DNA of 64,000 nt from Arthrobacter pigmenti. GTDB taxonomy: Bacteria > Actinomycetota > Actinomycetes > Actinomycetales > Micrococcaceae. Position 1 is the stretch's first letter. Every line of letters starts with the position of its first letter. Of this stretch, positions 11,020 through 19,992 are shown piece by piece. The stretch covers positions 2,356,001-2,420,000 of the forward strand of contig NZ_JAATJL010000001.1 in assembly GCF_011927905.1 (NCBI RefSeq). The letters are read 5' to 3'. The notes below the pieces were generated by a model. That model was not told the origin of the DNA, searched no databases, and saw only the letters and a list, made by a program, of their open reading frames with translations. The translations under genes and the position numbers were made by a program.

Positions 11020-12237
11020 GTGACCCAGAACCTCCTAGAGCCAGTCCTCACTCCCGATGGTTGGGAGCTGCTCAACTCGCTCGGCCCCTATTCGGAAGCG
11101 GACAGCCTCCGGCTCAGCAGCCAACTGCGCGATGCCGGACATTCCCCGGAGGTGGTCGCGGCAGCCCTCACGCAGTCGCGGCTGCGTGCGAAAGCCCAGG
11201 CGAAGTTCGGGCCTTTCGCCGCCCGCATGCTCTTCACGCCGGACGGACTCGAACAGGCCACCAGGCTCACCGTTGCTGCCCGGCACGCTCAGCGTTATGT
11301 CAGCGCCGGGCTCAGCAGGGTTGCCGATCTGGGTTGCGGGATCGGGGCCGACTCCATGGCGCTGGCCACGCTCGAACGCGAGGTCACCGCCGTCGAACTC
11401 GACGAGACCACCGCCGCGGCAGCCACCATGAACCTGCTCCCCTGGTCCAACGCCACCGTCCTCAACGCGGACGCATGTACGGTGGACCTGTCGGAGTACG
11501 ACGGCGTGTGGCTGGACCCCGCCCGCAGGACTGTGTCCAGTTCCGGCAGCAAACGCCTTTTCGACCCGGAGGCTTTCTCACCGCCGCTGTCCTTCGTCGA
11601 AGGCCTCGCCGAAACGGGCATGCCCCTCGGCGTGAAGCTTGGCCCTGCAATTCCGCACGAGTCCGTTCCTGAGAATTGTGAGGCGCAGTGGGTTTCGGTG
11701 GACGGCGACGTCGCCGAAGTGGTGTTGTGGTTCAACACCCTCCGCCGTGAGAACGTCCGCCGGGGAGCGCTGCTGATCCGTGCCGACGGCGCCGCTGAGC
11801 TCACGAGCAACACCGACTTCGGACACGACGACGACGCGCCGCTGGGACCCGTTGAGGGGTACCTGTATGAGCCGGACGGAGCGATCATCCGCTCGGGCCT
11901 GGTGGCCGACGTCGCCCGCCAACTCGATGGCCACCTGATTGATCCGAAAATCGCCTATGTGTGTGCTCCCGGACTGGTGGAAACACCGTTTGCACGGGCA
12001 TACCGGATCCTCGAGGTTCTGCCGTACAACGTGAAGGCGCTGAAGTCCTGGGTGAAGGCGAACGGCATCGGGGTGCTGGACATCAAGAAGCGCGGAACGT
12101 CCGTCACCCCCGAGGAGCTTCGAAAGCAACTCCTCGCCGGATCGAACAGGTCGGGGAACAAGGCAGTGCATAAGGGGATGCTGGTACTGACGAGGATCGG
12201 CGAGGACCGCATCGCCGTCGTCGTCGATCCGGTCTGA
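11020..12237 (+). CDS. Class I SAM-dependent methyltransferase with THUMP-like region
   Basis: A 405-residue protein. The methyltransferase core has motif I VADLGCGIGADSMALA and the acidic strand VTAVELDE near residues 99-128, followed by VWLDPARR, an NPPY-like motif IV position. The C-terminal third (GSGNKAVHKGMLVLTRIG and preceding sequence) resembles the THUMP-like domain of this actinobacterial family. The likely target is RNA, but this is not shown. The GTG at 11020 opens the reading frame 56 bases after the GNAT gene; no strong ribosome site is visible. Confidence 0.75.
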   Translation: MTQNLLEPVLTPDGWELLNSLGPYSEADSLRLSSQLRDAGHSPEVVAAALTQSRLRAKAQAKFGPFAARMLFTPDGLEQATRLTVAARHAQRYVSAGLSRVADLGCGIGADSMALATLEREVTAVELDETTAAAATMNLLPWSNATVLNADACTVDLSEYDGVWLDPARRTVSSSGSKRLFDPEAFSPPLSFVEGLAETGMPLGVKLGPAIPHESVPENCEAQWVSVDGDVAEVVLWFNTLRRENVRRGALLIRADGAAELTSNTDFGHDDDAPLGPVEGYLYEPDGAIIRSGLVADVARQLDGHLIDPKIAYVCAPGLVETPFARAYRILEVLPYNVKALKSWVKANGIGVLDIKKRGTSVTPEELRKQLLAGSNRSGNKAVHKGMLVLTRIGEDRIAVVVDPV

Positions 12238-12348
12238 ACCCGGTAAGTCCGCGCCCCTGCACTACTATTGAGCTCAGTTCTCACCCGCGATTCAAGCGAT
12301 ACCGAGGCACCCACTTTTCACCGTCCGGTACGGGTCAGGAGCACACCA

Positions 12349-13488
12349 TTGAAGATTGAGTTCGCGCAGTCCGAGCAGTCGACCCTCGGCATCGAGTGGG
12401 AACTCGCTCTGGTGGACCGGTACAACGGCGATCTGGTGTCCGTTGCCAAGGAAGTGCTACGTGGAGTCAACGAACGCCACCCCGAGCTTCAGGCGGATGA
12501 GGAACACCCGCACATCAAGCAGGAACTCCTGCTCAACACCGTGGAGATCGTGACGGGCATTTGCCATACCGTCGCGGAGGCAAAAGAGGATCTGGGCCGC
12601 TCCCTGGCAGCCGTCCGCGAAGTCACCGACCCCATGGGCGTGGAACTGTTCTCCGCCGGCTCACACCCGTTCAGCGCACCGCGATCCCAGCCGGTGACGG
12701 ACAAGGAACGGTACGCCAAGCTGATCGACCGGACCCAGTGGTGGGGCCAGCAGATGGTGATCTACGGGGTACACGTACATGTGGGGCTCGACCACCGCGA
12801 CAAAGCGCTTCCGGTCCTCGATGGGCTGGTCAACTACTTCCCGCACTTCCAGGCGCTCTCCGCATCCTCTCCGTTCTGGGGAGGAGAGGACACCGGTTAC
12901 GCCTCCCAGCGCGCGCTCATGTTCCAACAGCTTCCGACGGCGGGACTCCCCTTCCAGTTCCCCTCCTGGGCCGAGTATGAGGCGTATGTGCAGGACATGT
13001 TCACCACCGGGGTCATCGATACGGTGAGCGAAATCCGTTGGGATATCCGGCCGGTGGGGAACCTTGGCACCATCGAGCTGCGGGTGTGCGACGGACTCTC
13101 GACGCTCGAGGAAGTCGGCGCAGTCGCGGCCCTCACCCAGTGCTTGGTGGATGACTTCTCCTCCACGCTCGACGACGGCGGCACCATCCCTACGATGCCG
13201 CCATGGCATGTGCAGGAGAACAAGTGGCGGGCCGCGCGCTACGGCCTGGACGCGATTATCATCCTCGACGCCGCGGGGAACGAACGGCTGGTCACCGAAC
13301 ACCTGACCGAGGAACTCAACCGGCTTGAGCCCGTTGCCGCCAGGCTCGGCTGCTCGGAAGAACTCGCCGACGTCGAAAAGATCCTGCAGCGCGGAGCCGG
13401 GTACCAGCGTCAACGCCGCGTGGCCGAGGAAAACAATGGTGACCTTGGCGCCGTCGTGCTGGATATGGTGCGCCAGCTCCGCGCCTGA
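12349..13488 (+). CDS. Carboxylate-amine ligase, glutamate-cysteine ligase family 2 (YbdK type)
   Basis: A 379-residue GCS2-family ATP-dependent ligase. The N-terminus IEFAQSEQSTLGIEWELALVD holds the metal-binding Glu pair (GIEWEL). Other family motifs are SAGSHPFSAP, GVHVHVGLDHRDKALPVLDGL, SASSPFWGG and WDIRPVGNLGTIELRVCD. It joins an amino acid to a carboxylate (weak gamma-glutamylcysteine synthesis in YbdK homologues); the natural product here is unknown. The TTG at 12349 is preferred because AGGAG (12337-12341) is 7 bases upstream. An in-frame ATG at 12268 lies in a probable -10 sequence and is unlikely to be transcribed. Confidence 0.85.
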   Translation: MKIEFAQSEQSTLGIEWELALVDRYNGDLVSVAKEVLRGVNERHPELQADEEHPHIKQELLLNTVEIVTGICHTVAEAKEDLGRSLAAVREVTDPMGVELFSAGSHPFSAPRSQPVTDKERYAKLIDRTQWWGQQMVIYGVHVHVGLDHRDKALPVLDGLVNYFPHFQALSASSPFWGGEDTGYASQRALMFQQLPTAGLPFQFPSWAEYEAYVQDMFTTGVIDTVSEIRWDIRPVGNLGTIELRVCDGLSTLEEVGAVAALTQCLVDDFSSTLDDGGTIPTMPPWHVQENKWRAARYGLDAIIILDAAGNERLVTEHLTEELNRLEPVAARLGCSEELADVEKILQRGAGYQRQRRVAEENNGDLGAVVLDMVRQLRA

Positions 13489-14055
13489 TCAGGCGTTGAC
13501 GCCAGCCCGCCACCCGGTGTCCCGCCCCATCCGTGCCAGCAGCCTGGTCTCCCGGTCGGCATCCTCCGGAGCGGACAGGGCAGGCTTGCAGATCCCCTCC
13601 ATGTACAGGTGCTCGCCAAAACCGTCCAGCGATTCTTCAATCAGGTCCAGCTCCGGGTCGGAAAAGTGGGTCTCCTGCCCCACGCCGCGCGCAATATCCC
13701 ACCGATGGACCAGCAGGTCGAACCCGTAGAACCTGGCAAGGGTCGCCCCGACCGTCGTCGGCCCAAAGAAGCCGTCGAAGGCTGTCTCCGCCAGCTCCGC
13801 CGTGTCCATAACGTTCTGCACCTTCGAAGAGTGGTATTTCCATGCACCTACCGGATCCTTCGCAGTATCCGGCCGTGCGCCAATCTCGATATTGTGCTGG
13901 TTCAGGAAGTCTCGTTGCGTGTTGATCAGATGGTCAAGGACATCGCGCACCGTCCACCCCGTGCAGGGTGAACCGGCGTTCCAGTCCTCGATGGTCTCCA
14001 GAATCTCCGTCAGGCGTGCGTCTTCTGTCCGAAACAGTTCCGAGTAGGTAGTCAT
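13489..14055 (-). CDS. DinB/maleylpyruvate isomerase-like metal-binding protein (TIGR03086 type)
   Basis: A 188-residue four-helix-bundle protein. CTGWTVRDVLDHLINTQRDF supplies the first conserved His, and FYGFDLLVHRWDIARGVGQ supplies the conserved HxWD segment typical of mycothiol-dependent isomerase-like DinB proteins. The catalytic activity is unknown; mycothiol-linked chemistry is plausible in an actinobacterium. The ATG at 14055 follows a TAGCCT box by 6 bases (leaderless). Its stop codon abuts that of the convergent ligase gene exactly. Confidence 0.78.
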   Translation of the reverse strand: MTTYSELFRTEDARLTEILETIEDWNAGSPCTGWTVRDVLDHLINTQRDFLNQHNIEIGARPDTAKDPVGAWKYHSSKVQNVMDTAELAETAFDGFFGPTTVGATLARFYGFDLLVHRWDIARGVGQETHFSDPELDLIEESLDGFGEHLYMEGICKPALSAPEDADRETRLLARMGRDTGWRAGVNA

Positions 14056-14061
14056 GGAATT

Positions 14062-14099
14062 AGGCTAACCATCGCTCGGTGAAACCGTCTTGATAAAAT
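14062..14099. promoter_or_regulatory. Divergent leaderless promoters
   Basis: TAGCCT on the minus strand (14067-14062) is 6 bases before the ATG at 14055. TAAAAT on the plus strand (14094-14099) is 7 bases before the GTG at 14107. Neither start has a Shine-Dalgarno sequence. These boxes support the chosen starts. Confidence 0.48.
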
Positions 14100-14106
14100 C
14101 CGACAG

Positions 14107-14928
14107 GTGGCAGCGCAGACGGATCCGATCAGCCGGGGACAACTTCAGGACCCGAGCCTTCCCGCGCCGCAACTGTTCCGGTATGCGCCCGATGCGGAGT
14201 ACGCCCACATCATCCGGCACTTCTGGATCCCGGTCTGGGACTTTCCGAACGGTGTCACCTCCCACCAGAAGGTGCTTCAGTACCCGAGCACTCTGTTGGT
14301 CATCGCACCGGATTATGCCATCGCCAAGGGACCCGAGCTGGCACTTTCGCACAAAGTGCTCAGCGGTACCTCGTGGGCGTTCGGCGTACTCTTCCAGGCC
14401 GCGGCCGGGTACCGGCTGCACGGCGCCCGGCTGGCCGAGCTGGTCAACGGCGAAATCCCCCTCACCGAGGTTGCACCGGGCATGACCGGGTTGATCCGCA
14501 GGGTTCGGGCCGAGATGGCGGCCGCGCCGTCGTCGTCCGCTGTCCACGCACGGTGCATGGCACTTGCCGTCGAGACCTTGGGCCCGATGTGCGGGCCGCT
14601 GGACCCGGAGGAGTCACTCATCAACGCCATCACAGACCATGTGGAGACGACCCCGTCACTCACGCGGGTGGACAAATTGGCCGTCCACGCCGGGCTGGAT
14701 GAGCGGGCGCTGCAGCGCCTGACCCGGAAACGCCTCGGCCTGAGTCCCAAATGGCTCATCCAGCGCCGCCGGTTGCAGGAGGCGGGCGTCAGACTGGCCG
14801 CAGGCGGCTGCACGGTCAGCCAGGTGGCCGCCAACCTCGGCTACGCCGATCAGGCGCACTTCACGCGTGACTTCGCGCAGGTGATCGGCATGACTCCGGG
14901 CGAGTACCTGCGGATGAACAACCCGTAG
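14107..14928 (+). CDS. AraC-family transcriptional regulator
   Basis: A 273-residue regulator. The N-terminal 150 residues form a sensor region (FRYAPDAEYAHIIRHFWIPVWDF ... YRLHGARLAELVNGEIPL), similar to AraC proteins with a DUF6597-like domain. The C-terminal double helix-turn-helix includes LAVHAGLDERALQRLTRKRLGLSPKW and VAANLGYADQAHFTRDFAQVIGMTPGEY. The effector and target genes are unknown. It is convergent with tsaD, with only 4 bases between them. The GTG start has a TAAAAT box 7 bases upstream. Confidence 0.85.
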   Translation: MAAQTDPISRGQLQDPSLPAPQLFRYAPDAEYAHIIRHFWIPVWDFPNGVTSHQKVLQYPSTLLVIAPDYAIAKGPELALSHKVLSGTSWAFGVLFQAAAGYRLHGARLAELVNGEIPLTEVAPGMTGLIRRVRAEMAAAPSSSAVHARCMALAVETLGPMCGPLDPEESLINAITDHVETTPSLTRVDKLAVHAGLDERALQRLTRKRLGLSPKWLIQRRRLQEAGVRLAAGGCTVSQVAANLGYADQAHFTRDFAQVIGMTPGEYLRMNNP

Positions 14929-14932
14929 CAGG

Positions 14933-16000
14933 CTAAAGGTGGACGGTGCTTACCGGCTGTGATGAGTCGGTGCCGAACCCGATCCCGCTCGGTCTGCCGC
15001 CGTCCATGATGATCCGGGCAGCAAGCGCCGCCACCATCGCTCCGTTGTCGGTACACAACGACGACGGCGGGATGGTCAGCGTGATTCCGGCAGCTTCGCA
15101 GCGTTCCCGGGTCAGCTGACGCAACCGCGAGTTCGATGCCACTCCGCCGCCCAGCAGCAGCGACGTGATGCCGTGCTCGGTGCAGGCAAGCACCGCCTTC
15201 GCAGTAATGACATCGACGACGGCCTCCTGGAACGACGCTGCGACATCGGCTGCCGGCACCGTCACTCCGCGCGCCTCGCAATCCTCGACGTAGCGGGCAA
15301 CGGCGGTTTTCAGCCCGCTAAAGGACCAGTCGTAACGGTGCGGTCCCGGGGCTTCCGGCGTGCCCAGGTACTTCGGTTGGGTCAGTCCGCGGGGGAAGCG
15401 AATAGCCTTCGGGTCGCCGTCGGAAGCCATCCTGTCGATCACCGGACCGCCCGGATACCCCAGGCCGAGGATGCGGGCGACCTTGTCGTAGGCCTCACCC
15501 GCGGCGTCGTCGATCGTTGAACCCAGAAGCTCGACGTCGGCGGCCAGGTTCCGGACGCGAAGAATCTCCGTGTGTCCGCCCGAAACCAACAGGGCGCCAA
15601 GGTTCTCCGGCAACTCTCCGGCGTCGAGCAGGCCAACACCGACGTGGGCAACCAAGTGGTTCACCGCGAACAGGGGCTTGCCTGTTGCCACAGCCAGCGC
15701 CTTGGCAGCAGCGACCCCGACCATCAGCGCTCCCGAGAGCCCTGGACCGGAGGTCACAGCGATGGCGTCCACCTCATCGAGTGTCACCGATGCGTCCTTA
15801 AGCGCCTGCTGGAGGGTCGGCACCATCGCGTCCAGGTGCGCCCGCGAAGCGATCTCCGGGATCACTCCGCCGAAACGCACGTGCTCATCCATGGAGGACG
15901 AAACGGCGTTGGTCAGCAGGGTGGCGCCGCGGACAATACCGACACCGGTCTCATCACAGGACGATTCAATGCCCAGGACCAGTGGCTCAGCGCGGTTCAT
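14933..16000 (-). CDS. tsaD: tRNA threonylcarbamoyladenosine transferase TsaD
   Basis: A 355-residue ASKHA-fold enzyme that transfers the threonylcarbamoyl group to A37 of ANN-decoding tRNAs. Visible motifs are [15 protein letters not shown] at the N-terminus, the metal-binding [12 protein letters not shown] (two His), [11 protein letters not shown], and [11 protein letters not shown] near the C-terminus. It works with TsaB and TsaE, encoded just upstream. Its start overlaps rimI by 14 bases, consistent with a single alr-tsaE-tsaB-rimI-tsaD transcript. Confidence 0.96.
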   Translation of the reverse strand: MNRAEPLVLGIESSCDETGVGIVRGATLLTNAVSSSMDEHVRFGGVIPEIASRAHLDAMVPTLQQALKDASVTLDEVDAIAVTSGPGLSGALMVGVAAAKALAVATGKPLFAVNHLVAHVGVGLLDAGELPENLGALLVSGGHTEILRVRNLAADVELLGSTIDDAAGEAYDKVARILGLGYPGGPVIDRMASDGDPKAIRFPRGLTQPKYLGTPEAPGPHRYDWSFSGLKTAVARYVEDCEARGVTVPAADVAASFQEAVVDVITAKAVLACTEHGITSLLLGGGVASNSRLRQLTRERCEAAGITLTIPPSSLCTDNGAMVAALAARIIMDGGRPSGIGFGTDSSQPVSTVHL

Positions 16001-16463
16001 GCGCCGCCTCCTTGCTCTCCTCGAAGATCAGGCGCATGACGCAGGCGCTGACGCCGTCACGGTAGTAACCCCGCCGGGTGTGGATATGTTCAAAGCCGAA
16101 TCGCTCGTACAGCCTGCGGGCTCGCGGATTGTCCTCGCGGACTTCGAGCAGCGTCTCCCTGGCGCCACGGCGACGGGCCTCAGAGAGCATTTCGGTCAGC
16201 ATGGCGGTGCCGATGCCCTGCCCCTCGAACCCGGGCAACACACCGATGGTCTGGATGTCCGCCGTTGCGCCCACCACCATGACGCCGCAGTAACCCACCA
16301 CCGCGCCGTCCACCTCGACCACCAGGTACTGCCTGGTCTCGGTCTGCGCAAACTCATCGAAAAACAGTTCAAGCGGCCAGGCGTCCACAGGGAAGAGCTT
16401 CTGCTCGAGGGAGCCGACGTGCGGGATGTCCTCCAGCCGCATCGGACGCAATGTGAACTTCAC
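15987..16463 (-). CDS. rimI: Ribosomal protein S18-alanine N-acetyltransferase RimI
   Basis: A 158-residue GNAT of the RimI type, acetylating the N-terminal Ala of S18 in model bacteria. It shows [20 protein letters not shown], the acetyl-CoA loop [18 protein letters not shown] and [20 protein letters not shown]. Its start immediately follows the tsaB stop and its end overlaps tsaD. The tsaB-rimI-tsaD order is conserved in many bacteria and supports the identification. Confidence 0.93.
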   Translation of the reverse strand: MKFTLRPMRLEDIPHVGSLEQKLFPVDAWPLELFFDEFAQTETRQYLVVEVDGAVVGYCGVMVVGATADIQTIGVLPGFEGQGIGTAMLTEMLSEARRRGARETLLEVREDNPRARRLYERFGFEHIHTRRGYYRDGVSACVMRLIFEESKEAAHEPR

Positions 16464-17114
16464 CTACAGCGCCTTCTTCCGCGGGCCGGGAACCTTGGCA
16501 TCGGATTCACGCAGGTAGAGCGGCGTCGTGTCGCGGAGCGCACCGCCGCCGGACAGCGTCCGATACGCAACTGCTGAGAGCGCCGCCGCATCCGGAGTGA
16601 GCTCCCCTGCGTGCACCCGCCCCGCCAACCGGTCTGCGTACAGGCCCGCACCTCGCCCATACACAGGTACGTCGGGAACGTTTTCGGCGGGGCCGACATG
16701 CGGCCCATCCAGGAGCTCCGGTGACGGAGAAGCCGCACGGTAGCGTGCCCAGTACACTTCCTTGCGGCGGGCATCGGTTGCCACCGCGAATTCGCCCTCC
16801 GCATGACCCGCCTCCAGCGCAACAGCGTCCAGGCTCATCACCCCGTGGAGCGGAACATCCCAGACAAACGCGAGCATCCGCGCGGTCGCGATGCCTGCCC
16901 GCAGGCCGGTGAAAGGACCGGGCCCGACGCCGACAACAAGCGCATCGAGGTCGGTTCCGGGTAGGCCCGCTCTGGCAAGCAACTCCTGTACAGCGGGCGC
17001 CAGGACCTCCGCGTGTGAACGTGTGTCCGTTGACGCGAAACGCTCCAGAACCTCGCCGTCGCGCGTGAGTGCAGCGCTGGCGGCAGCCGATGTGTCGATT
17101 GCAAGAATCATCAT
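16464..17114 (-). CDS. tsaB: tRNA threonylcarbamoyladenosine protein TsaB
   Basis: A 216-residue TsaD paralogue that forms the t6A complex with TsaD and TsaE. It begins MILAIDTSAAASAAL and has SHAEVLAPAVQELLARAG and the diagnostic VVGVGPGPFTGLRAGIATA. The C-terminal half is less conserved, as is usual for TsaB. The ATG overlaps the tsaE stop by 4 bases; an alternative ATG one codon downstream is equally plausible. Confidence 0.94.
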   Translation of the reverse strand: MMILAIDTSAAASAALTRDGEVLERFASTDTRSHAEVLAPAVQELLARAGLPGTDLDALVVGVGPGPFTGLRAGIATARMLAFVWDVPLHGVMSLDAVALEAGHAEGEFAVATDARRKEVYWARYRAASPSPELLDGPHVGPAENVPDVPVYGRGAGLYADRLAGRVHAGELTPDAAALSAVAYRTLSGGGALRDTTPLYLRESDAKVPGPRKKAL

Positions 17115-17668
17115 CGGGTCAGGGCCCCCAGCTCTGCGTCCGCCCAGCGCGGACCATAGGCGGCGATGCGGACGTGGCGAGGTTCGTCGTCGTCGTCGTT
17201 CTCTCTCATCTGGGCTGTCGGCACGACGACGGCGTCCCCGCTCTGGTGACTAGGCGGCACCGTAGAGGGACGCACCAAAGTGACGACGAGCCGGCTCTCG
17301 GCAAGGTGCTCCACCCTGTCGGCTCCCCATTCAACCACCGTGACGGAATCATCGACGGTGGATTCGAGGTCCAGGTCGTCTATCTCCGCATCCGATTCCA
17401 GTCGGTACGCGTCAACGTGCACCAACGCCGGACCGCCCGTCAGCGAAGGATGGTTGCGCACGAGCACGAAGGTCGGGGAAATGATCCCCTCGCGGACTCC
17501 CAGGCCGCGGCCAAGGCCTTGAGCGAAGGTTGTCTTCCCGGCGCCGAGTTCACCGGTGAGGATCAGCAGGTCCCCTGCGGTAAGCCGACTTCCCAGCGAC
17601 GCAGCAGCGGATTGCAGTTCTTCGACGGAGGACACAGAAAACTCCTGCGACCAGACCGGATCGCTCAC
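17111..17668 (-). CDS. tsaE: tRNA threonylcarbamoyladenosine ATPase TsaE
   Basis: A 185-residue P-loop ATPase needed for t6A formation. The Walker A motif is LTGELGAGKTTFAQGLGRGLG, followed by ISPTFVLVRNHPS and VHVDAYRLESDAEIDDLDLE, and then the conserved VVEWGADRVEHL. The C-terminal 45 residues (after VTLVRPSTVPP) form a variable acidic tail beyond the usual family length. Four-base overlaps with alr and tsaB indicate a coupled operon. Confidence 0.94.
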   Translation of the reverse strand: MSDPVWSQEFSVSSVEELQSAAASLGSRLTAGDLLILTGELGAGKTTFAQGLGRGLGVREGIISPTFVLVRNHPSLTGGPALVHVDAYRLESDAEIDDLDLESTVDDSVTVVEWGADRVEHLAESRLVVTLVRPSTVPPSHQSGDAVVVPTAQMRENDDDDEPRHVRIAAYGPRWADAELGALTR

Positions 17669-18828
17669 GAATCAGCCTCCGGGTCGACGTACCGGCGAAC
17701 CACGCGGGGGCTGATGCGGGTAACGATCTCGTAATTGATGGAGCCGCACGCACGGGCCCATTCGTCCACGGTGGGTGTGCCGTTGCCGTCGCCGAAGAGC
17801 ACCACCTCGTGGCCCAACAGGCTGTCGTCCGTGCCGACGATCCCAGTTGCCTCGAAGTCGATGACGAACTGATCCATGGCAATCCGCCCGACCACAGGGT
17901 AGCGCCGGCCGTCAACGCTGACCGGGGCGCCGGTGGCGACGCGGGGAACGCCGTCGCCGTAGCCGACAGGGATCAGGCCGAGCGTGGTGCGCTTCTCGGT
18001 CCGGTAGGACAACCCGTAGGAGACACCGTGTCCGGCGGGGACCTCCTTGCAGTTGGCGATGGTGGTCCGGAAGGTCATCGCCGGCCGGAGCCCGAGTTCC
18101 AGTGAGGTCTGCCCCTCGAACGGCGAGAGCCCGTACATGCCGAGGCCCACGCGCACCAGGTCGAAGTGGCTGTCAGGCCGGGAGAGCGTCCCCGGCGTGT
18201 TGGCGAGGTGGCGGACCTCGAGGTCGACGCCGGCGTCCTCGGCTACGGCGACGGCGTCCCGGAAGCGTTCAATCTGTTCGTCGGTTTCCTCGCGGTCGGG
18301 CTCATCCGCCACCGCCAGATGGGAGAACACACCGACTACCCGCAGGAGCCCGTCCTCCTGATGTTCCAGCGCTTCACCGAGCAGGGTTTCCCAGTGCTCG
18401 GGCGGGCACCCGTTCCGTCCCAGGCCGGTATCAATCTTGAGGTGTACGCGGGCAGGGCGCTCCAGACGGCGCGCTTCCGCAACCACGTGCGCCAGTTCCC
18501 AGCCCGAAATTCCGAGGTCTACGCCCATTTCGATCGCAGCGGAGAAGTCGCTGGACTCGGTATGCAGCCAAGCGAGGATCGGCGCCTCAATACCGGCTTC
18601 GCGCAACTGCGCCGCCTCGGCGATGTGCGCGACGCCGAGCCATGTGGCGCCAGCTTCCAGCGCGGCCTTAGCCACCGGGACCGCCCCGTGACCGTAGCCG
18701 TCCGCCTTGACGACGGCCATTACACGCGCGGGGCTCGCGATCTCGGCAATATGGCGCACGTTGTGCCGCACGGCGGCAAGGTCGATGTCCACCCGTCGTT
18801 CCGGTAGCGGGGTTCCTGAAAAACTCAC
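17665..18828 (-). CDS. alr: Alanine racemase
   Basis: A 387-residue PLP enzyme that makes D-alanine for peptidoglycan. The PLP lysine motif is AVVKADGYGHGAVPVAKAAL, and the catalytic Tyr lies in GHGVSYGLSYRTEKRT; VGRIAMDQFVIDFEATG is also typical. It heads the alr-tsaEB-rimI-tsaD operon. The GTG at 18828 is 6 bases after CAGAAT, so the mRNA is probably leaderless. Confidence 0.95.
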   Translation of the reverse strand: MSFSGTPLPERRVDIDLAAVRHNVRHIAEIASPARVMAVVKADGYGHGAVPVAKAALEAGATWLGVAHIAEAAQLREAGIEAPILAWLHTESSDFSAAIEMGVDLGISGWELAHVVAEARRLERPARVHLKIDTGLGRNGCPPEHWETLLGEALEHQEDGLLRVVGVFSHLAVADEPDREETDEQIERFRDAVAVAEDAGVDLEVRHLANTPGTLSRPDSHFDLVRVGLGMYGLSPFEGQTSLELGLRPAMTFRTTIANCKEVPAGHGVSYGLSYRTEKRTTLGLIPVGYGDGVPRVATGAPVSVDGRRYPVVGRIAMDQFVIDFEATGIVGTDDSLLGHEVVLFGDGNGTPTVDEWARACGSINYEIVTRISPRVVRRYVDPEADS

Positions 18829-18834
18829 AGGACC

Positions 18835-18840
18835 ATTCTG
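18835..18840 (-). promoter_or_regulatory. Leaderless -10 box of alr
   Basis: CAGAAT on the minus strand, 6 bases before the alr GTG. The same hexamer has the same spacing in front of coaA (34339-34344). No ribosome site is present. Confidence 0.42.
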
Positions 18841-18864
18841 TCAGTTATCGACGAGCGTCCACCC

Positions 18865-19950
18865 TCAGGCATCCGACTGCGTGGCTATCGTCGCCGTCGC
18901 CCGCCGCACCGCTTCCGGCGGAACGTCCGTCACAATGTGTTCAAGGAAGGCATAGCGCCGCAACCACTGTTTGCGGACGCCGTCGCGGCCTGCGCTCATC
19001 CGGCGCCACCAGTCCGCAATGTCGCCCCACCCTGGCGCCGCAAGCGAGCCACCAACTTCCTGGACGGAGAGCGACGCACACAGGTTCGCGAATGCCAGCC
19101 TGTCCGCGAGCGGCCATCCAGCGAGATCGCCGGTAACAAAAGCGGCTCCGAAACAGTCTCCCGCACCCGTCGGGTCATACGCATTGACCGGCAGTGCCGG
19201 CACCCACTCCTCTTCTCCCGTGATTGAGTCGACGGCGATCGCTCCCTGTTGGCCAATGGTCACCACCGCTACCGGCACACGGTCGGCGAGCGCGTACAGC
19301 GCAGCCCACGGATCCTGCGTGCGCGTGTAGGCCATGGCTTCGACGTCGTTGGGCAGGAACGCGTGAAAGTGCTCGAGTGTATCCAGCGCGTCACTCGACC
19401 AGGCACCGCTAGGATCCCATCCCACGTGACCGAATAGGCGGGTCCCGTTCGCGCGGGCGGCGATCGCCCACGGCTCAACTGTCCTGCCGACGTCGACGAC
19501 GGCGGCCCGGCAGCGCGGCGGGTCCTGCAGCAGCTCGGAAGCGGACAGCGGGGACGGATGCCCGTGAGTGACCATGGACCGGTCCCGGTTGACCGACAAG
19601 GACACGGTGACCGGGGAATGCCACTGCTCGAAGGTTCGCGAATGGGAGAGGTCAACGTGCTCCTGGCCCTGCAGGATGCTGCGGTTGAAAGCACCGTAGC
19701 CGTCGTCACCAAAGGCCGCCGCCAGTGTGGTGTGCAGGCCGAGCCTGCTGGCGGCGATCGCCTGGTTGGCCACTCCGCCCGGGCAGGAACCCATGCCGTC
19801 TGCCCACACCTCGGTTCCCGGCATTGGCAGCCCTTCCATCCCGGTGAAGATGATGTCGAAGAACACCGAACCGGTGAGCAGGAGGTCAAACTCCGGGTCT
19901 TCCCCTGTGCGGGAGGACGCGAGCGGGTCGAATCGAAACTGGGTGCCCAT
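18865..19950 (-). CDS. PfkB-family carbohydrate kinase
   Basis: A 361-residue ribokinase-fold sugar kinase. The N-terminal signature is DLLLTGSVFFDIIFTGMEGLPMPG with the glycine-rich GSCPGGVANQAIAASRLG, and the C-terminal PfkB signature DPTGAGDCFGAAFVTGDLAG contains the catalytic Asp. The substrate is unknown. It is divergent from a GH4 glycosidase 42 bases away, so a shared sugar-phosphate pathway is possible. The ATG at 19950 follows TATCGT by 7 bases, which favours this start over longer versions that would run into the divergent gene. Confidence 0.85.
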   Translation of the reverse strand: MGTQFRFDPLASSRTGEDPEFDLLLTGSVFFDIIFTGMEGLPMPGTEVWADGMGSCPGGVANQAIAASRLGLHTTLAAAFGDDGYGAFNRSILQGQEHVDLSHSRTFEQWHSPVTVSLSVNRDRSMVTHGHPSPLSASELLQDPPRCRAAVVDVGRTVEPWAIAARANGTRLFGHVGWDPSGAWSSDALDTLEHFHAFLPNDVEAMAYTRTQDPWAALYALADRVPVAVVTIGQQGAIAVDSITGEEEWVPALPVNAYDPTGAGDCFGAAFVTGDLAGWPLADRLAFANLCASLSVQEVGGSLAAPGWGDIADWWRRMSAGRDGVRKQWLRRYAFLEHIVTDVPPEAVRRATATIATQSDA

Positions 19951-19957
19951 GTACGGC

Positions 19958-19963
19958 ACGATA
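19958..19963 (-). promoter_or_regulatory. Leaderless -10 box of the PfkB kinase gene
   Basis: TATCGT on the minus strand, 7 bases before the kinase ATG. It lies in the 42-base gap shared with the divergent GH4 gene, which instead has a normal AAGGAG ribosome site. Confidence 0.42.
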
Positions 19964-19992
19964 CTCTTAGGCCTTCCACGAAGGAGCGCACC

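Noticed and set aside
12268-12348. A longer N-terminus for the GCS2-family ligase starting at 12268
   Set aside because: The upstream ATG overlaps a probable -10 sequence (TACTAT) and has no ribosome site, whereas TTG 12349 has AGGAG at the right distance and fits the family N-terminus.
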